Source of the DNA: Flavobacterium sp.
GTDB taxonomy: Bacteria > Bacteroidota > Bacteroidia > Flavobacteriales > Flavobacteriaceae
Reading direction: 5' to 3'
DNA: 10,000 nt
Assembly (NCBI RefSeq): GCF_020217025.1
Contig: NZ_JAIWOF010000152.1
Span: forward strand, 1 to 10,000
Shown here in pieces: positions 1 to 6,856 of this stretch; within the stretch, counting starts at the first letter, position 1, and each line of letters begins with the position of its first letter. The translations under genes and the position numbers were made by a program. The notes under the pieces are model-generated. The model saw only the letters and a program-made list of their open reading frames with translations. It was not told the origin of the DNA and did not search any database.

Positions 1-2
1 AC

Positions 3-37
3 AAAATGACCATGATTATCATAATCATAGTCATTTT
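3..37. terminator. Long inverted repeat, possible bidirectional terminator
   Basis: The arms 3-10 (AAAATGAC) and 30-37 (GTCATTTT) pair fully. After one mismatch (11/29), the inner arms 12-19 and 21-28 also pair around a centre at position 20. This gives a 17-nt dyad with a single mismatch and flanking A and T runs, as in bidirectional Rho-independent terminators. It lies about 40 nt past the stop codon of the ABC-F gene. A second, looser inverted repeat (TTAATTGC at 49-56, GCAATTAA at 73-80) spans that stop codon. The stem is AT-rich and the T run on the minus strand is short, so an operator-like palindrome is the alternative. Confidence 0.45.
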
Positions 38-76
38 ATTCTTGTTGCTTAATTGCTATAATATTTTGTATTGCAA

Positions 77-1999
77 TTAACTATTTAATTCTTCAATTTC
101 TAATTGAACGTTTTCCCAATCTTCTAATAATTGCTCTAATTCTTTTTTCTTCTTTTCATAAGCTGCAAAAAAAGTAGCGTCTTCAATATGTTTGTCATAA
201 TTAGACGCTAAGGCTTTATCATCAGCTTGAATGCCTTTTTCTAATTGTTGAATTTGACTTTCAATTTTACTTAATTTATTTTGAAGCGCTTTCGCTTTCT
301 TTTGATCTTCGTATGAGATGCTTTTTACAGCTTTCGCATTTTGAGATTGTGCATTCACTACGACATCTTTCTTTTCAATTTCACGCATATTCATAGCGTT
401 TTTCTGTTCTAAGAAGAAATTGATATCACCTAAATATTCTCTAATTTTTTGATCTTTGAATTCGTATACAATATTTGACATTCCTTGCAAGAAATCACGG
501 TCGTGAGATACTAACAACAATGTTCCTTCAAATTGCTGTAAAGCGGCTTTTAAAACGTTTTTAGACTTAATATCCAAGTGATTTGTTGGCTCGTCCATTA
601 CTAAAACATTAATCGGCTGTAAAAGCAATTTACAAAGCGCCAAACGATTTCGCTCGCCTCCCGAAAGTACTTTTACTTTTTTCTCTACTTCATCACCACG
701 GAATAAAAATGCACCCAACATATCACGTACTTTTGAACGATTGGTATCAGTTGCGGCTTCTAACATTGTATCTAACAATGTTTTTTCTCCATCTAAATAT
801 TCTGCTTGATTTTGAGCAAAATATCCTAATTGCACATTATGTCCGAGTTTGATGGTTCCTTCATATTCAAATTCGTTCACAATCGCCTTCATGAAAGTCG
901 ATTTTCCTTGACCATTTTGCCCAACAAATGCTACTTTACTTCCACGTTCTACTAAAAGCGAAATATCTTTTAAGATTACTTTATCGCCATACGCTTTGGT
1001 AACGTGTTCCGCTTCTACCACAACTCTCCCTGGCGTTTGTGAAACTGGAAACGAAATATTCATTACCGAATTATCGTCTTCATCGACTTCAATTCGTTCT
1101 ACTTTATCTAATTTTTTAATCAACGATTGTGCCATTGAAGCTTTAGAAGCTTTGGCACGGAATTTCTCGATTAACTTTTCAGTTTCTTCGATTTTTTTGG
1201 CTTGATTTTTTTGGGTTGCCAATTGCTTTTCGCGAATTTCCTGACGCAACACTAAATATTCCGAATATGGTTTACTAAAATCGTAAGCTTTTCCTAATGA
1301 AATTTCGATGGTTCGATTCGTTACATTGTCCAAAAACATTTTATCGTGCGAAACGATTACCACAACTCCAGGGAAATTTCGTAAAAATCCTTCTAACCAA
1401 ATGATACTTTCAATATCCAAATGATTCGTTGGCTCATCTAAAAGTAAAATATCGTTAGATTGTAATAACAGTTTTGCCAATTCAATACGCATTCTCCATC
1501 CACCTGAAAAAGTATCGGTTTGGTTATCGAAATCCTCTCTTTTGAATCCTAAACCTAACAGAATTTTTTCGGTATCACCTACATAATTGTAACCTCCAAG
1601 AACTTCATAATGGTGCGTAACATCACTTAATTCTTCAATCAAATCAGAATATTCCTGACTTTCATAATCGGTACGAGTAACTAATTGGTGATTGATTTCA
1701 TCAATTCGGAATTCGGCACGTTTAATTTCTTCGAAAGCCATATACGCTTCCTCTAAAACCGTTCTTCCTTTTACGAAATCAATATCCTGACGAAGAAATC
1801 CGATTTTCACTTCTTTTTCTGTTGCAATAGTTCCACTGTCAGGTTTAAAATCACCCGCAAGCATTTTCAACATGGTTGATTTTCCTGCACCATTTTTCCC
1901 AACAAGACCTACTCTGTCACCAGAACCTAATCTAAAAGTTACTTCTTCAAAAAGATAGGTTCCACCAAATGAAACCGATAAATTATGTATATTTAGCAT
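77..1999 (-). CDS. ABC-F family ATPase (YheS-like, ribosome-associated)
   Basis: Soluble protein of 640 residues with two ABC ATPase domains and no membrane segments, the layout of ABC-F proteins. Domain 1 has Walker A GKNGAGKS at 34-41, signature SGGW at 165-168, Walker B ending DEPTNHLD at 188-195 and the switch SHDK at 217-220. The charged helical linker at about 240-320 matches the P-site tRNA-interaction motif region and includes FRAKASKASMAQS. Domain 2 has GQNGQGKS at 360-367, LSGGE at 445-449, DEPTNHLD at 469-476 and SHDRDF at 498-503. A lysine- and glutamate-rich coiled-coil tail fills about 560-640. Length and linker resemble E. coli YheS more than EttA, which lacks such a tail. Members of the family bind the ribosomal E site and relieve stalled translation; some give antibiotic resistance, but nothing here indicates that. 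Both catalytic glutamates are present, so it should hydrolyse ATP. It is divergent from the DUF983 gene. Confidence 0.93.
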   Translation of the reverse strand: MLNIHNLSVSFGGTYLFEEVTFRLGSGDRVGLVGKNGAGKSTMLKMLAGDFKPDSGTIATEKEVKIGFLRQDIDFVKGRTVLEEAYMAFEEIKRAEFRIDEINHQLVTRTDYESQEYSDLIEELSDVTHHYEVLGGYNYVGDTEKILLGLGFKREDFDNQTDTFSGGWRMRIELAKLLLQSNDILLLDEPTNHLDIESIIWLEGFLRNFPGVVVIVSHDKMFLDNVTNRTIEISLGKAYDFSKPYSEYLVLRQEIREKQLATQKNQAKKIEETEKLIEKFRAKASKASMAQSLIKKLDKVERIEVDEDDNSVMNISFPVSQTPGRVVVEAEHVTKAYGDKVILKDISLLVERGSKVAFVGQNGQGKSTFMKAIVNEFEYEGTIKLGHNVQLGYFAQNQAEYLDGEKTLLDTMLEAATDTNRSKVRDMLGAFLFRGDEVEKKVKVLSGGERNRLALCKLLLQPINVLVMDEPTNHLDIKSKNVLKAALQQFEGTLLLVSHDRDFLQGMSNIVYEFKDQKIREYLGDINFFLEQKNAMNMREIEKKDVVVNAQSQNAKAVKSISYEDQKKAKALQNKLSKIESQIQQLEKGIQADDKALASNYDKHIEDATFFAAYEKKKKELEQLLEDWENVQLEIEELNS

Positions 2000-2003
2000 A
2001 TTG

Positions 2004-2036
2004 ATTGTTACAATTGTTACACATAGAATTGTTAGT
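2004..2036. repeat. Tandem ATTGTTACA repeats in divergent spacer
   Basis: The 9-nt unit ATTGTTACA occurs twice back to back at 2004-2012 and 2013-2021. A partial third copy (ATTGTTAGT) lies at 2028-2036 and a shorter relative (ATTGTAC) starts at 2038. The repeats fill most of the 67-nt spacer between the divergently transcribed ABC-F and DUF983 genes, so they lie in the promoter region of both. A regulator-binding role is inference; chance repetition in AT-rich DNA is possible. Confidence 0.5.
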
Positions 2037-2041
2037 TATTG

Positions 2042-2049
2042 TACCTTTG
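2042..2049 (+). promoter_or_regulatory. Candidate -7 element (TACCTTTG) for the DUF983 gene
   Basis: TACCTTTG matches the Bacteroidota -7 consensus TAnnTTTG exactly and lies 17 nt before the ATG at 2067. The -33 TTG is poorly placed: the nearest candidates, at 2014-2016 and 2029-2031, give spacers of 25 and 10 nt, against the usual 17-23. If the element is real, the 5' leader would be only about 10-12 nt long. Confidence 0.35.
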
Positions 2050-2066
2050 TGTAAAATATTTTGCAA

Positions 2067-2480
2067 ATGTTAAAAAAAGGATCCAAATTAAATAGTATTT
2101 TAACAGGAAGTTGTCCAACTTGCCATGAAGAAAGCATGTATTTAGACAAAAATCCGTATAATGTTCTAAATGTGTACAAAATGCACGAAAATTGTAGTCA
2201 TTGTGGAACCAAATATAAAATAGAACCGTCGTTTTTTTATGGTGCCATGTATGTAAGTTATGGCCTAGGAATTGCTTTTGGAGTAGCTGCATTTATTATC
2301 ACCTATTTCTTTGTTGGAGAAAAAGATTTAGTAAACAATTTTATCGCAATAATCATTACTTTAATAGTATTTATGCCCGTAATTATGAGATTATCTAGAA
2401 ATATATGGATAAATCTGTTCATGAGTTACGACAAAGATTGGAAACAACACAAGGGCGAAAAGAAAGCCACACTTAGATAA
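2067..2480 (+). CDS. DUF983 family zinc-ribbon membrane protein
   Basis: Small protein of 137 residues. An N-terminal zinc-ribbon-like module has the pairs CPTC (C16, C19) and CSHC (C43, C46), each followed within a few residues by a turn or basic stretch. The sequence KIEPSFFYGAMYVSYG then leads into a first membrane helix (about 59-82). A second helix (about 90-107) is followed by a basic cytoplasmic tail ending KKATLR. This order of CxxC ribbon, ExSFFYGAMY-like motif and two transmembrane segments is characteristic of DUF983, whose function is unknown. I start it at ATG 2067; the in-frame TTG at 2061 adds only two residues and sits too close to the candidate promoter. It is the only plus-strand gene in the window and converges on the oxidoreductase gene, with the terminator at 2483-2514 between them. 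Confidence 0.85.
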   Translation: MLKKGSKLNSILTGSCPTCHEESMYLDKNPYNVLNVYKMHENCSHCGTKYKIEPSFFYGAMYVSYGLGIAFGVAAFIITYFFVGEKDLVNNFIAIIITLIVFMPVIMRLSRNIWINLFMSYDKDWKQHKGEKKATLR

Positions 2481-2482
2481 AT

Positions 2483-2514
2483 AAAAAACCGAAACAAATT
2501 AGTTTCGGTTTTTT
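2483..2514. terminator. Bidirectional Rho-independent terminator
   Basis: Perfect 13-bp stem: 2483-2495 (A6 then CCGAAAC) pairs with 2502-2514 (GTTTCGG then T6), with a 6-nt loop at 2496-2501. A and T runs on the two sides make it usable from either strand. It ends the DUF983 transcript two nt after its stop codon. On the minus strand the arm 2502-2514 lies inside the last codons of the oxidoreductase gene, and that gene's stop codon (2499-2501) sits in the loop. Confidence 0.9.
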
Positions 2515-3551
2515 TTATAGCATCGTATTATATCAATTTCCTTTTCTAACGGAATATCATTTTCAATATGCTGAAATAATTGATTGGCTAAATAAGGACC
2601 AAGCATTACACCGCGAGTTCCTAAACCATTTAAAACATGTAATTGAGAATGTGTGGGATGTGTTCCAACTAAAGGCCTCCTATCTTTAACTGTAGGTCGA
2701 ACACCTGCAAAATGTTTCACAATTTCAAAATCGCATGAAATTAATTCGGATAATTTTTCGATTAATTCTTGTTTTCCTTCTTCGGTTGGAGTGTTAGTTT
2801 TATCTTTCCAATCATAAGTAGCCCCGACTTTATACAAATCATTTCCAATTGGAAGTATAAATACACTTGATTTTATCACCACGTCTAAATCTAAATTGGG
2901 TGCTTTGATGATCAGTAATTCACCTTTGGTTCCATCCAAAGGCAAATCATTAAAATAAGGATTGGCATGTAATCCAAAACCTTCAGCAAAAATGATGTGT
3001 TTGGCTTTTATATTTTTATATTGAATTCCGTCTTCTAAAAATTCGATTTCATCATAGTTAAAACCTTCATTAGAAAAACAATTTAAGCCTTGCAAATATT
3101 TAGTATAGGCTTCAATCAAAGTTGAGATTTCTAAATAGCCCGTATGATTAACCTTTCCGTAGTGAAATGGAGAAGCAATATTATTATAAGAACTTGTAAT
3201 TAGTTTAGCGTCTAAAAATGGAGCTAAATTTGGTTTATCTGCTGCTTGAAACCAATTATTTTGTTCTTCAGCAGAATATAATTTACGAAGTATTGGCAAT
3301 TCAAAATCAAAAACTACATTCAACTTGGATTGCATATCATGGTACAAAGGAAAAGCAAAATCAATTTGCTCCTTAGCTTTCCAAACTTCACTGAAACGTT
3401 TTAAAACTACAGGATTGTACAAACCTCCAGCTACACGAGATGAAGGTTGCGAATTGTTATCAAAAACAAAAACTGCCTTATTGTTTTGTAAAGCAATTTC
3501 CGCAAATGAAATTCCAGCTAAACCATTTCCAACTATTATAAAATCTATCAT
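2499..3551 (-). CDS. FAD-dependent oxidoreductase, DAO family
   Basis: Protein of 350 residues that begins at once with a Rossmann FAD-binding motif: GNGLAG at 8-13, with acidic D31 at the end of the second strand to hold the ribose. The SSRVAGGLYNP stretch at about 37-47 is the flavin-contact region typical of glycine oxidase (ThiO), D-amino-acid oxidase and the C-terminal half of MnmC. The C-terminal part has GVRPTVKDRRPLVG and NGLGTRGVMLGPYLA, the paired FAD-binding blocks of the DAO fold. It has no signal peptide, so it is presumably cytosolic. The substrate cannot be read from sequence. A stand-alone MnmC-like tRNA wobble-uridine oxidase (MnmC2 type) and an amine oxidase are both plausible; ThiO is less likely because no thiamine genes are nearby. 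The last seven codons form one arm of the shared terminator. Its ATG lies 9 nt after the gld terminator and no clear promoter is seen between them. Confidence 0.85.
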   Translation of the reverse strand: MIDFIIVGNGLAGISFAEIALQNNKAVFVFDNNSQPSSRVAGGLYNPVVLKRFSEVWKAKEQIDFAFPLYHDMQSKLNVVFDFELPILRKLYSAEEQNNWFQAADKPNLAPFLDAKLITSSYNNIASPFHYGKVNHTGYLEISTLIEAYTKYLQGLNCFSNEGFNYDEIEFLEDGIQYKNIKAKHIIFAEGFGLHANPYFNDLPLDGTKGELLIIKAPNLDLDVVIKSSVFILPIGNDLYKVGATYDWKDKTNTPTEEGKQELIEKLSELISCDFEIVKHFAGVRPTVKDRRPLVGTHPTHSQLHVLNGLGTRGVMLGPYLANQLFQHIENDIPLEKEIDIIRCYKKNRN

Positions 3552-3560
3552 GGTGTAAAA

Positions 3561-3596
3561 TTAAAAAACTCTTACCAAATGGTAAGAGTTTTTTAA
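3561..3596 (-). terminator. Rho-independent terminator of the gldKLMN operon
   Basis: Perfect 16-bp stem: 3561-3576 pairs with 3581-3596 around the 4-nt loop 3577-3580. The core is CTCTTACC/GGTAAGAG flanked by A6 and T6 runs. On the minus strand the stem is followed by further T residues, a classic intrinsic terminator, about 20 nt after the gldN stop codon. It also forms the immediate upstream region of the oxidoreductase gene. Confidence 0.9.
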
Positions 3597-3616
3597 ATGA
3601 AATTGGAGAAATACTA

Positions 3617-4546
3617 TTAATAATTCCACATATCTTGTTCAAAGTCACGAATCTTTTCTTTAACACGATCTGATTCTAACAATTGCATTTGAGCGTTTTC
3701 TTTCATGTAATCAGCAATCTTACGATCACCGTAAACATTTTCTTCTAGATAAATCATTCCACTAAAACGACGTGCGTTTAATAAATGGTCGAAAGAAAAT
3801 GGCATTGCAGAGTTTCTATTGTTGAATGCTTTAGCTTCATGCAAAATATCTCTAGTTGATGGGAAATAAACCCAGAACAAATCAATATATTCTAATTCAG
3901 CATCATTATTCTTTTTAGAGAAAACGTCTGGAACAACTGGACAAATACCTAATAATCTGTATTTTAACTCACCTTGTCTTTTATCGAAATACCAATATCC
4001 AACAATACGGTAAGCACTTACATCATAAGCTTCAATCTCAGTTTTTCTGATAAACTCTTCATCAATTTTCTTCGTACCTTTTCTATAAGCTTCCATATCC
4101 TCATTCATTTGTTCACGACCTACGTCAGTAGTATCAACTGTGAATAATGAAGATTCAATATCCTTAAGTGTCTTTTTAGTAGTAAAATAACTTGAGTCAT
4201 AAACTTCCGTAATTTTACCTTCTTTGATTCCACTAATTAGAACATTATAAAGAGGTCTTCTATCTGGTGAAGACATAACATCACCTTCAACTGGGAAATA
4301 AAGAGGAAAGTTTACTCTCTCATCAAGATCAACAAATTCCCAAATACGTTTTCCCATTAAGATATCTCTATCATGAACATATCCATAAGGTAAAGGTTTA
4401 TCGTTATCAGCGCTTAACTCAGCTTCTGTTTTCTTCCCGATTTGATCAGGTGTCTTAGCATTTAATAAGTTTGACTGAGCAAAAGTAGTAGCACTTAAAC
4501 CTAATACTAAAATTGCAATACTATTTCTCCAATTCATTTTATTCAT
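3617..4546 (-). CDS. gldN: GldN, type IX secretion / gliding motility protein
   Basis: Periplasmic protein of 309 residues (PorN in Porphyromonas). An N-terminal Sec signal peptide has a basic start (K3, R7), a hydrophobic core at about 9-20 and a likely cleavage after TFA at 21-23. The mature protein starts QSNLLNAK and carries the blocks typical of the family, including GYVHDRDILMGKRIWE, RIVGYWYFDKRQGELKYR, LFWVYFPSTRD and the C-terminal FEQDMWNY. GldN binds the lipoprotein GldK to form the ring under the outer membrane that couples the GldLM motor to the translocon. The gene is the last of the gld cluster, 40 nt after gldM and just before the terminator at 3561-3596. Two ATGs (4546 and 4537) are possible; both keep the signal peptide. 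In F. johnsoniae a paralogue, gldO, follows gldN; here none does. Confidence 0.95.
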   Translation of the reverse strand: MNKMNWRNSIAILVLGLSATTFAQSNLLNAKTPDQIGKKTEAELSADNDKPLPYGYVHDRDILMGKRIWEFVDLDERVNFPLYFPVEGDVMSSPDRRPLYNVLISGIKEGKITEVYDSSYFTTKKTLKDIESSLFTVDTTDVGREQMNEDMEAYRKGTKKIDEEFIRKTEIEAYDVSAYRIVGYWYFDKRQGELKYRLLGICPVVPDVFSKKNNDAELEYIDLFWVYFPSTRDILHEAKAFNNRNSAMPFSFDHLLNARRFSGMIYLEENVYGDRKIADYMKENAQMQLLESDRVKEKIRDFEQDMWNY

Positions 4547-4586
4547 TTTTTATTTGGTTTAAAATATAAACTCAAATTAATTTAAA

Positions 4587-6119
4587 TTATTGTATTTCGT
4601 AAGTACAAATAGATACTTTCTTAGCCATCTGATCAATACCAGTAAAACTAGCTTTGATTTCAGAAATAACTACTACATCACCTTTTTGTGCTTTAGCAAT
4701 TGCAGATTTAGCTCTAGCATCCATTCTATTACCACTTACTACAATTGTAGGTTGACCAGGAACTTTAACGTTAAATTGAGTTACGTTAACTGTAACTGGG
4801 AAATCGAAATCTTCCATAACAGCAGTAACAGAACAAACTTCTAAGTTCGATTTTGGACCTTTATTTTTCTCAGATCCACCAACTTTTCCTGTTGGAGCAG
4901 GTAAACCTTTGATTCTGAAAACTTGTGAACTAGTCATCGCTTTACCATCAGGCATTGTAGCATTAACGTTAATTTTAACTTCGCTACCAGCTTGAGGTTT
5001 TAACATGAATTTACCATCACCAACTTTAGACATTCCAGGAGCACTAGCATTAACTTTGTTAGAAGCAATACCAGGTACAGAAATAGAAATTGGATTAGGA
5101 ACGCCACGATAAACTACATTCATTTTATCAGCAGAAATAATAGCTTGGTTTGGTCTAGGAACAACAACATATTTACCTTCGAATTTTAATGGAATTTCTT
5201 TACCATCTTCCATGAAACCAAATTCACCAGCAATATTTTGCTCTCCAATTCCTCCAGCTGTCATCGAAATAACTGCTTGACCATTTTCAATTTTACCAGG
5301 ACCTTTGAATGATGTTGGTACAGTATTAGCATCATAACGACCCAATACAACTTTACCTGTTACTTGCTCACCAGCGAAATATGCATTTTTATCTAAAACC
5401 ACAATTGCTTGGAAATTTTTCATAGAAGCAGCAGATTTTAACGCATTTCCTAAGAATAAATTATAAGCACCAGCTTCAGTATTTTTAACATCATTTTGCA
5501 TAGCAGTTAAAAATGTAAGAGTAGAAACCGCAGGAAATCCTTTAGTTTTATAATCTAAAAATTTAACTTTAACGTTTTCACGGTTAGTGATATCAGCAGT
5601 AGAAAATTTCTTTTCGATTTCTTTAATAAAAGGAATGTATTTCACATCATTTCCTAATACTTTTTTGATATCAGCAACATATTTATCAATTTTTGAAACG
5701 ATTTCAGTTCCTCTAGGGCTATACCCATCACCTTGAAACCATTTTTCATCGATTGTTGATTTATCCATAGATTCAAAAGGTAATTTACCAGTTTTTTCAT
5801 CTGGAGTAATACCTTCTGTAACTTCGGCTTTAACAGTTTCTAAAAAAGCAACAAAATCCTTAGAAATTTTAGCTACTTCTTTAGCTTGTTTTGCAGGTAC
5901 AGCATATTTTGCTGGCTCATCTGCCGCTTTAGTATCTAAAGCACTTAATAATGTTGCATTAGCTTGCTCAGTTAATACATTTGACTCAGTAAATTTGTCA
6001 TTGAAATTACCAAAAGCAGTCAACACTTCTTTTGACATATTCAATGCCAACATTGCGATGAAAACCAAGTACATCAGGTTAATCATCTTCTGTCTAGGGG
6101 TTAATTTTCCTCCTGCCAT
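4587..6119 (-). CDS. gldM: GldM, T9SS motor periplasmic subunit
   Basis: Protein of 510 residues with one N-terminal transmembrane helix (about 13-30, within MINLMYLVFIAMLALNMSK) after a short cytoplasmic start MAGGKLTPRQK, then a large periplasmic part. The N-terminal segment is a hallmark of GldM/PorM. In known structures it pairs inside a GldL pentamer as the motor stalk, and the periplasmic part forms helical and beta domains (D1 to D4) that reach GldK/GldN. Here about 35-225 is mainly helical (D1), and from about 235 on the sequence is beta-rich with Gly, Val and Pro, fitting D2 to D4. Length is close to the usual 510-520 residues. It lies 51 nt after gldL. An AAGGA stretch is only 3 nt before the ATG, too close for a normal Shine-Dalgarno site. 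Confidence 0.96.
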   Translation of the reverse strand: MAGGKLTPRQKMINLMYLVFIAMLALNMSKEVLTAFGNFNDKFTESNVLTEQANATLLSALDTKAADEPAKYAVPAKQAKEVAKISKDFVAFLETVKAEVTEGITPDEKTGKLPFESMDKSTIDEKWFQGDGYSPRGTEIVSKIDKYVADIKKVLGNDVKYIPFIKEIEKKFSTADITNRENVKVKFLDYKTKGFPAVSTLTFLTAMQNDVKNTEAGAYNLFLGNALKSAASMKNFQAIVVLDKNAYFAGEQVTGKVVLGRYDANTVPTSFKGPGKIENGQAVISMTAGGIGEQNIAGEFGFMEDGKEIPLKFEGKYVVVPRPNQAIISADKMNVVYRGVPNPISISVPGIASNKVNASAPGMSKVGDGKFMLKPQAGSEVKINVNATMPDGKAMTSSQVFRIKGLPAPTGKVGGSEKNKGPKSNLEVCSVTAVMEDFDFPVTVNVTQFNVKVPGQPTIVVSGNRMDARAKSAIAKAQKGDVVVISEIKASFTGIDQMAKKVSICTYEIQ

Positions 6120-6130
6120 TTTTCCTTAAA

Positions 6131-6170
6131 TTAGTTTTTTAATTAATAAAATATTTAATGATAAAACTAA
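6131..6170. repeat. Inverted repeat in the gldL-gldM gap
   Basis: The arms TTAGTTTT (6131-6138) and AAAACTAA (6163-6170) pair over 8 nt across a 24-nt loop made almost entirely of A and T. It occupies most of the 51-nt gap between gldL and gldM and ends right at the gldL stop codon. The stem is AT-rich, has no T run and is unlikely to terminate. A role in mRNA processing or stability is possible but weakly supported. Confidence 0.3.
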
Positions 6171-6803
6171 TTATCCTCTGTTACTCATAGCAGATAACAT
6201 ACCTCCATAAACTGCATTTAAAGATGCGATATTAGAAGTCATCGATTGCATTTGCTCTTTCAATTTAGCAGCATTTTCTGCAATTTCTTTATTAGCTTGT
6301 GCATTTCTGTCAGCACTTTCTAATTGAATTTTATATAAATTGTTTAAAGCTTCCATTTGAGCTGCAGCTGTAGACATTTCTTCAGCATATTTCTTTTGTC
6401 CTGCCATAGCATCAACTGTTGGAGAAATTGATTTAGCAGCTCCTTCGAAATTTTTGATACTATTTCCTAAGCTTGCCATTAATTCACCATCAATTTTAGC
6501 TTCTTTTAACATATTATCTAATTTTTGAGATAATAAACCTTGAGCTTCAGTTGGGTTTTCTTTTTTATCTCTTGGTTTAGCTTCTCCACCTGCTAATTCA
6601 GGGTAAACTAAAGACCAATCTAATTCGTGTTCTACTGGTTCAAAAGCTGATAATGCGAAAATCGCTGCTTCTGTTAATAAACCGATTACAAGCATTGGTC
6701 CTGCACCTGGCCAGTGCATTAATTTGAATAATGCTCCAACGATTACTACTGCCGCTCCCATTCCGTAAAGGAATCCCATCACTTTTTTGCTTAAAATTGC
6801 CAT
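6171..6803 (-). CDS. gldL: GldL, T9SS proton-driven motor membrane subunit
   Basis: Inner-membrane protein of 210 residues. Two transmembrane helices near the N terminus (about 10-29 and 36-54) are joined by the short turn HWPGAG, and a long cytoplasmic helical region (about 85-205) is rich in Ala, Glu, Lys and Gln. Helix 1 contains Y13 and K27, with H30 at its end. Helix 2 has a buried glutamate (E45) in GLLTEAAIFALSAFEP and a further E55. These match the conserved polar residues needed for proton-driven rotation in F. johnsoniae GldL; from memory they are Y13, K27, H30, E49 and E59 there, so the loop here would be about four residues shorter. Five GldL copies are thought to surround two GldM helices. 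The gene is 53 nt after gldK and 51 nt before gldM, clearly one operon. Confidence 0.96.
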   Translation of the reverse strand: MAILSKKVMGFLYGMGAAVVIVGALFKLMHWPGAGPMLVIGLLTEAAIFALSAFEPVEHELDWSLVYPELAGGEAKPRDKKENPTEAQGLLSQKLDNMLKEAKIDGELMASLGNSIKNFEGAAKSISPTVDAMAGQKKYAEEMSTAAAQMEALNNLYKIQLESADRNAQANKEIAENAAKLKEQMQSMTSNIASLNAVYGGMLSAMSNRG

Positions 6804-6856
6804 AATAAATAAAATTTAGTTAGTTAAGTTAATTATATAATAAAATTGGTTAAATA

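Noticed and set aside
2061..2066. TTG start two codons upstream of the DUF983 ATG
   Set aside because: It adds only two residues, is closer to the candidate promoter and family members start at the following Met.
2032..2292. Open frame of 86 codons on the minus strand, opposite the DUF983 gene
   Set aside because: It lies antisense to a recognised family, has no domain and a composition typical of a shadow frame (many His, Phe, Tyr, Leu).
4590..4844. Open frame of 84 codons on the plus strand inside gldM
   Set aside because: Fully antisense to the gldM C-terminal region, rich in Asn, Ser, Tyr and Thr, and with no recognisable motif.
6804..6856. TTAGTTAGTTAAGTTAA-like repetition in the gldK-gldL gap, considered as a regulatory repeat
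   Set aside because: Short, imperfect and explained by the very high AT content of the gap.
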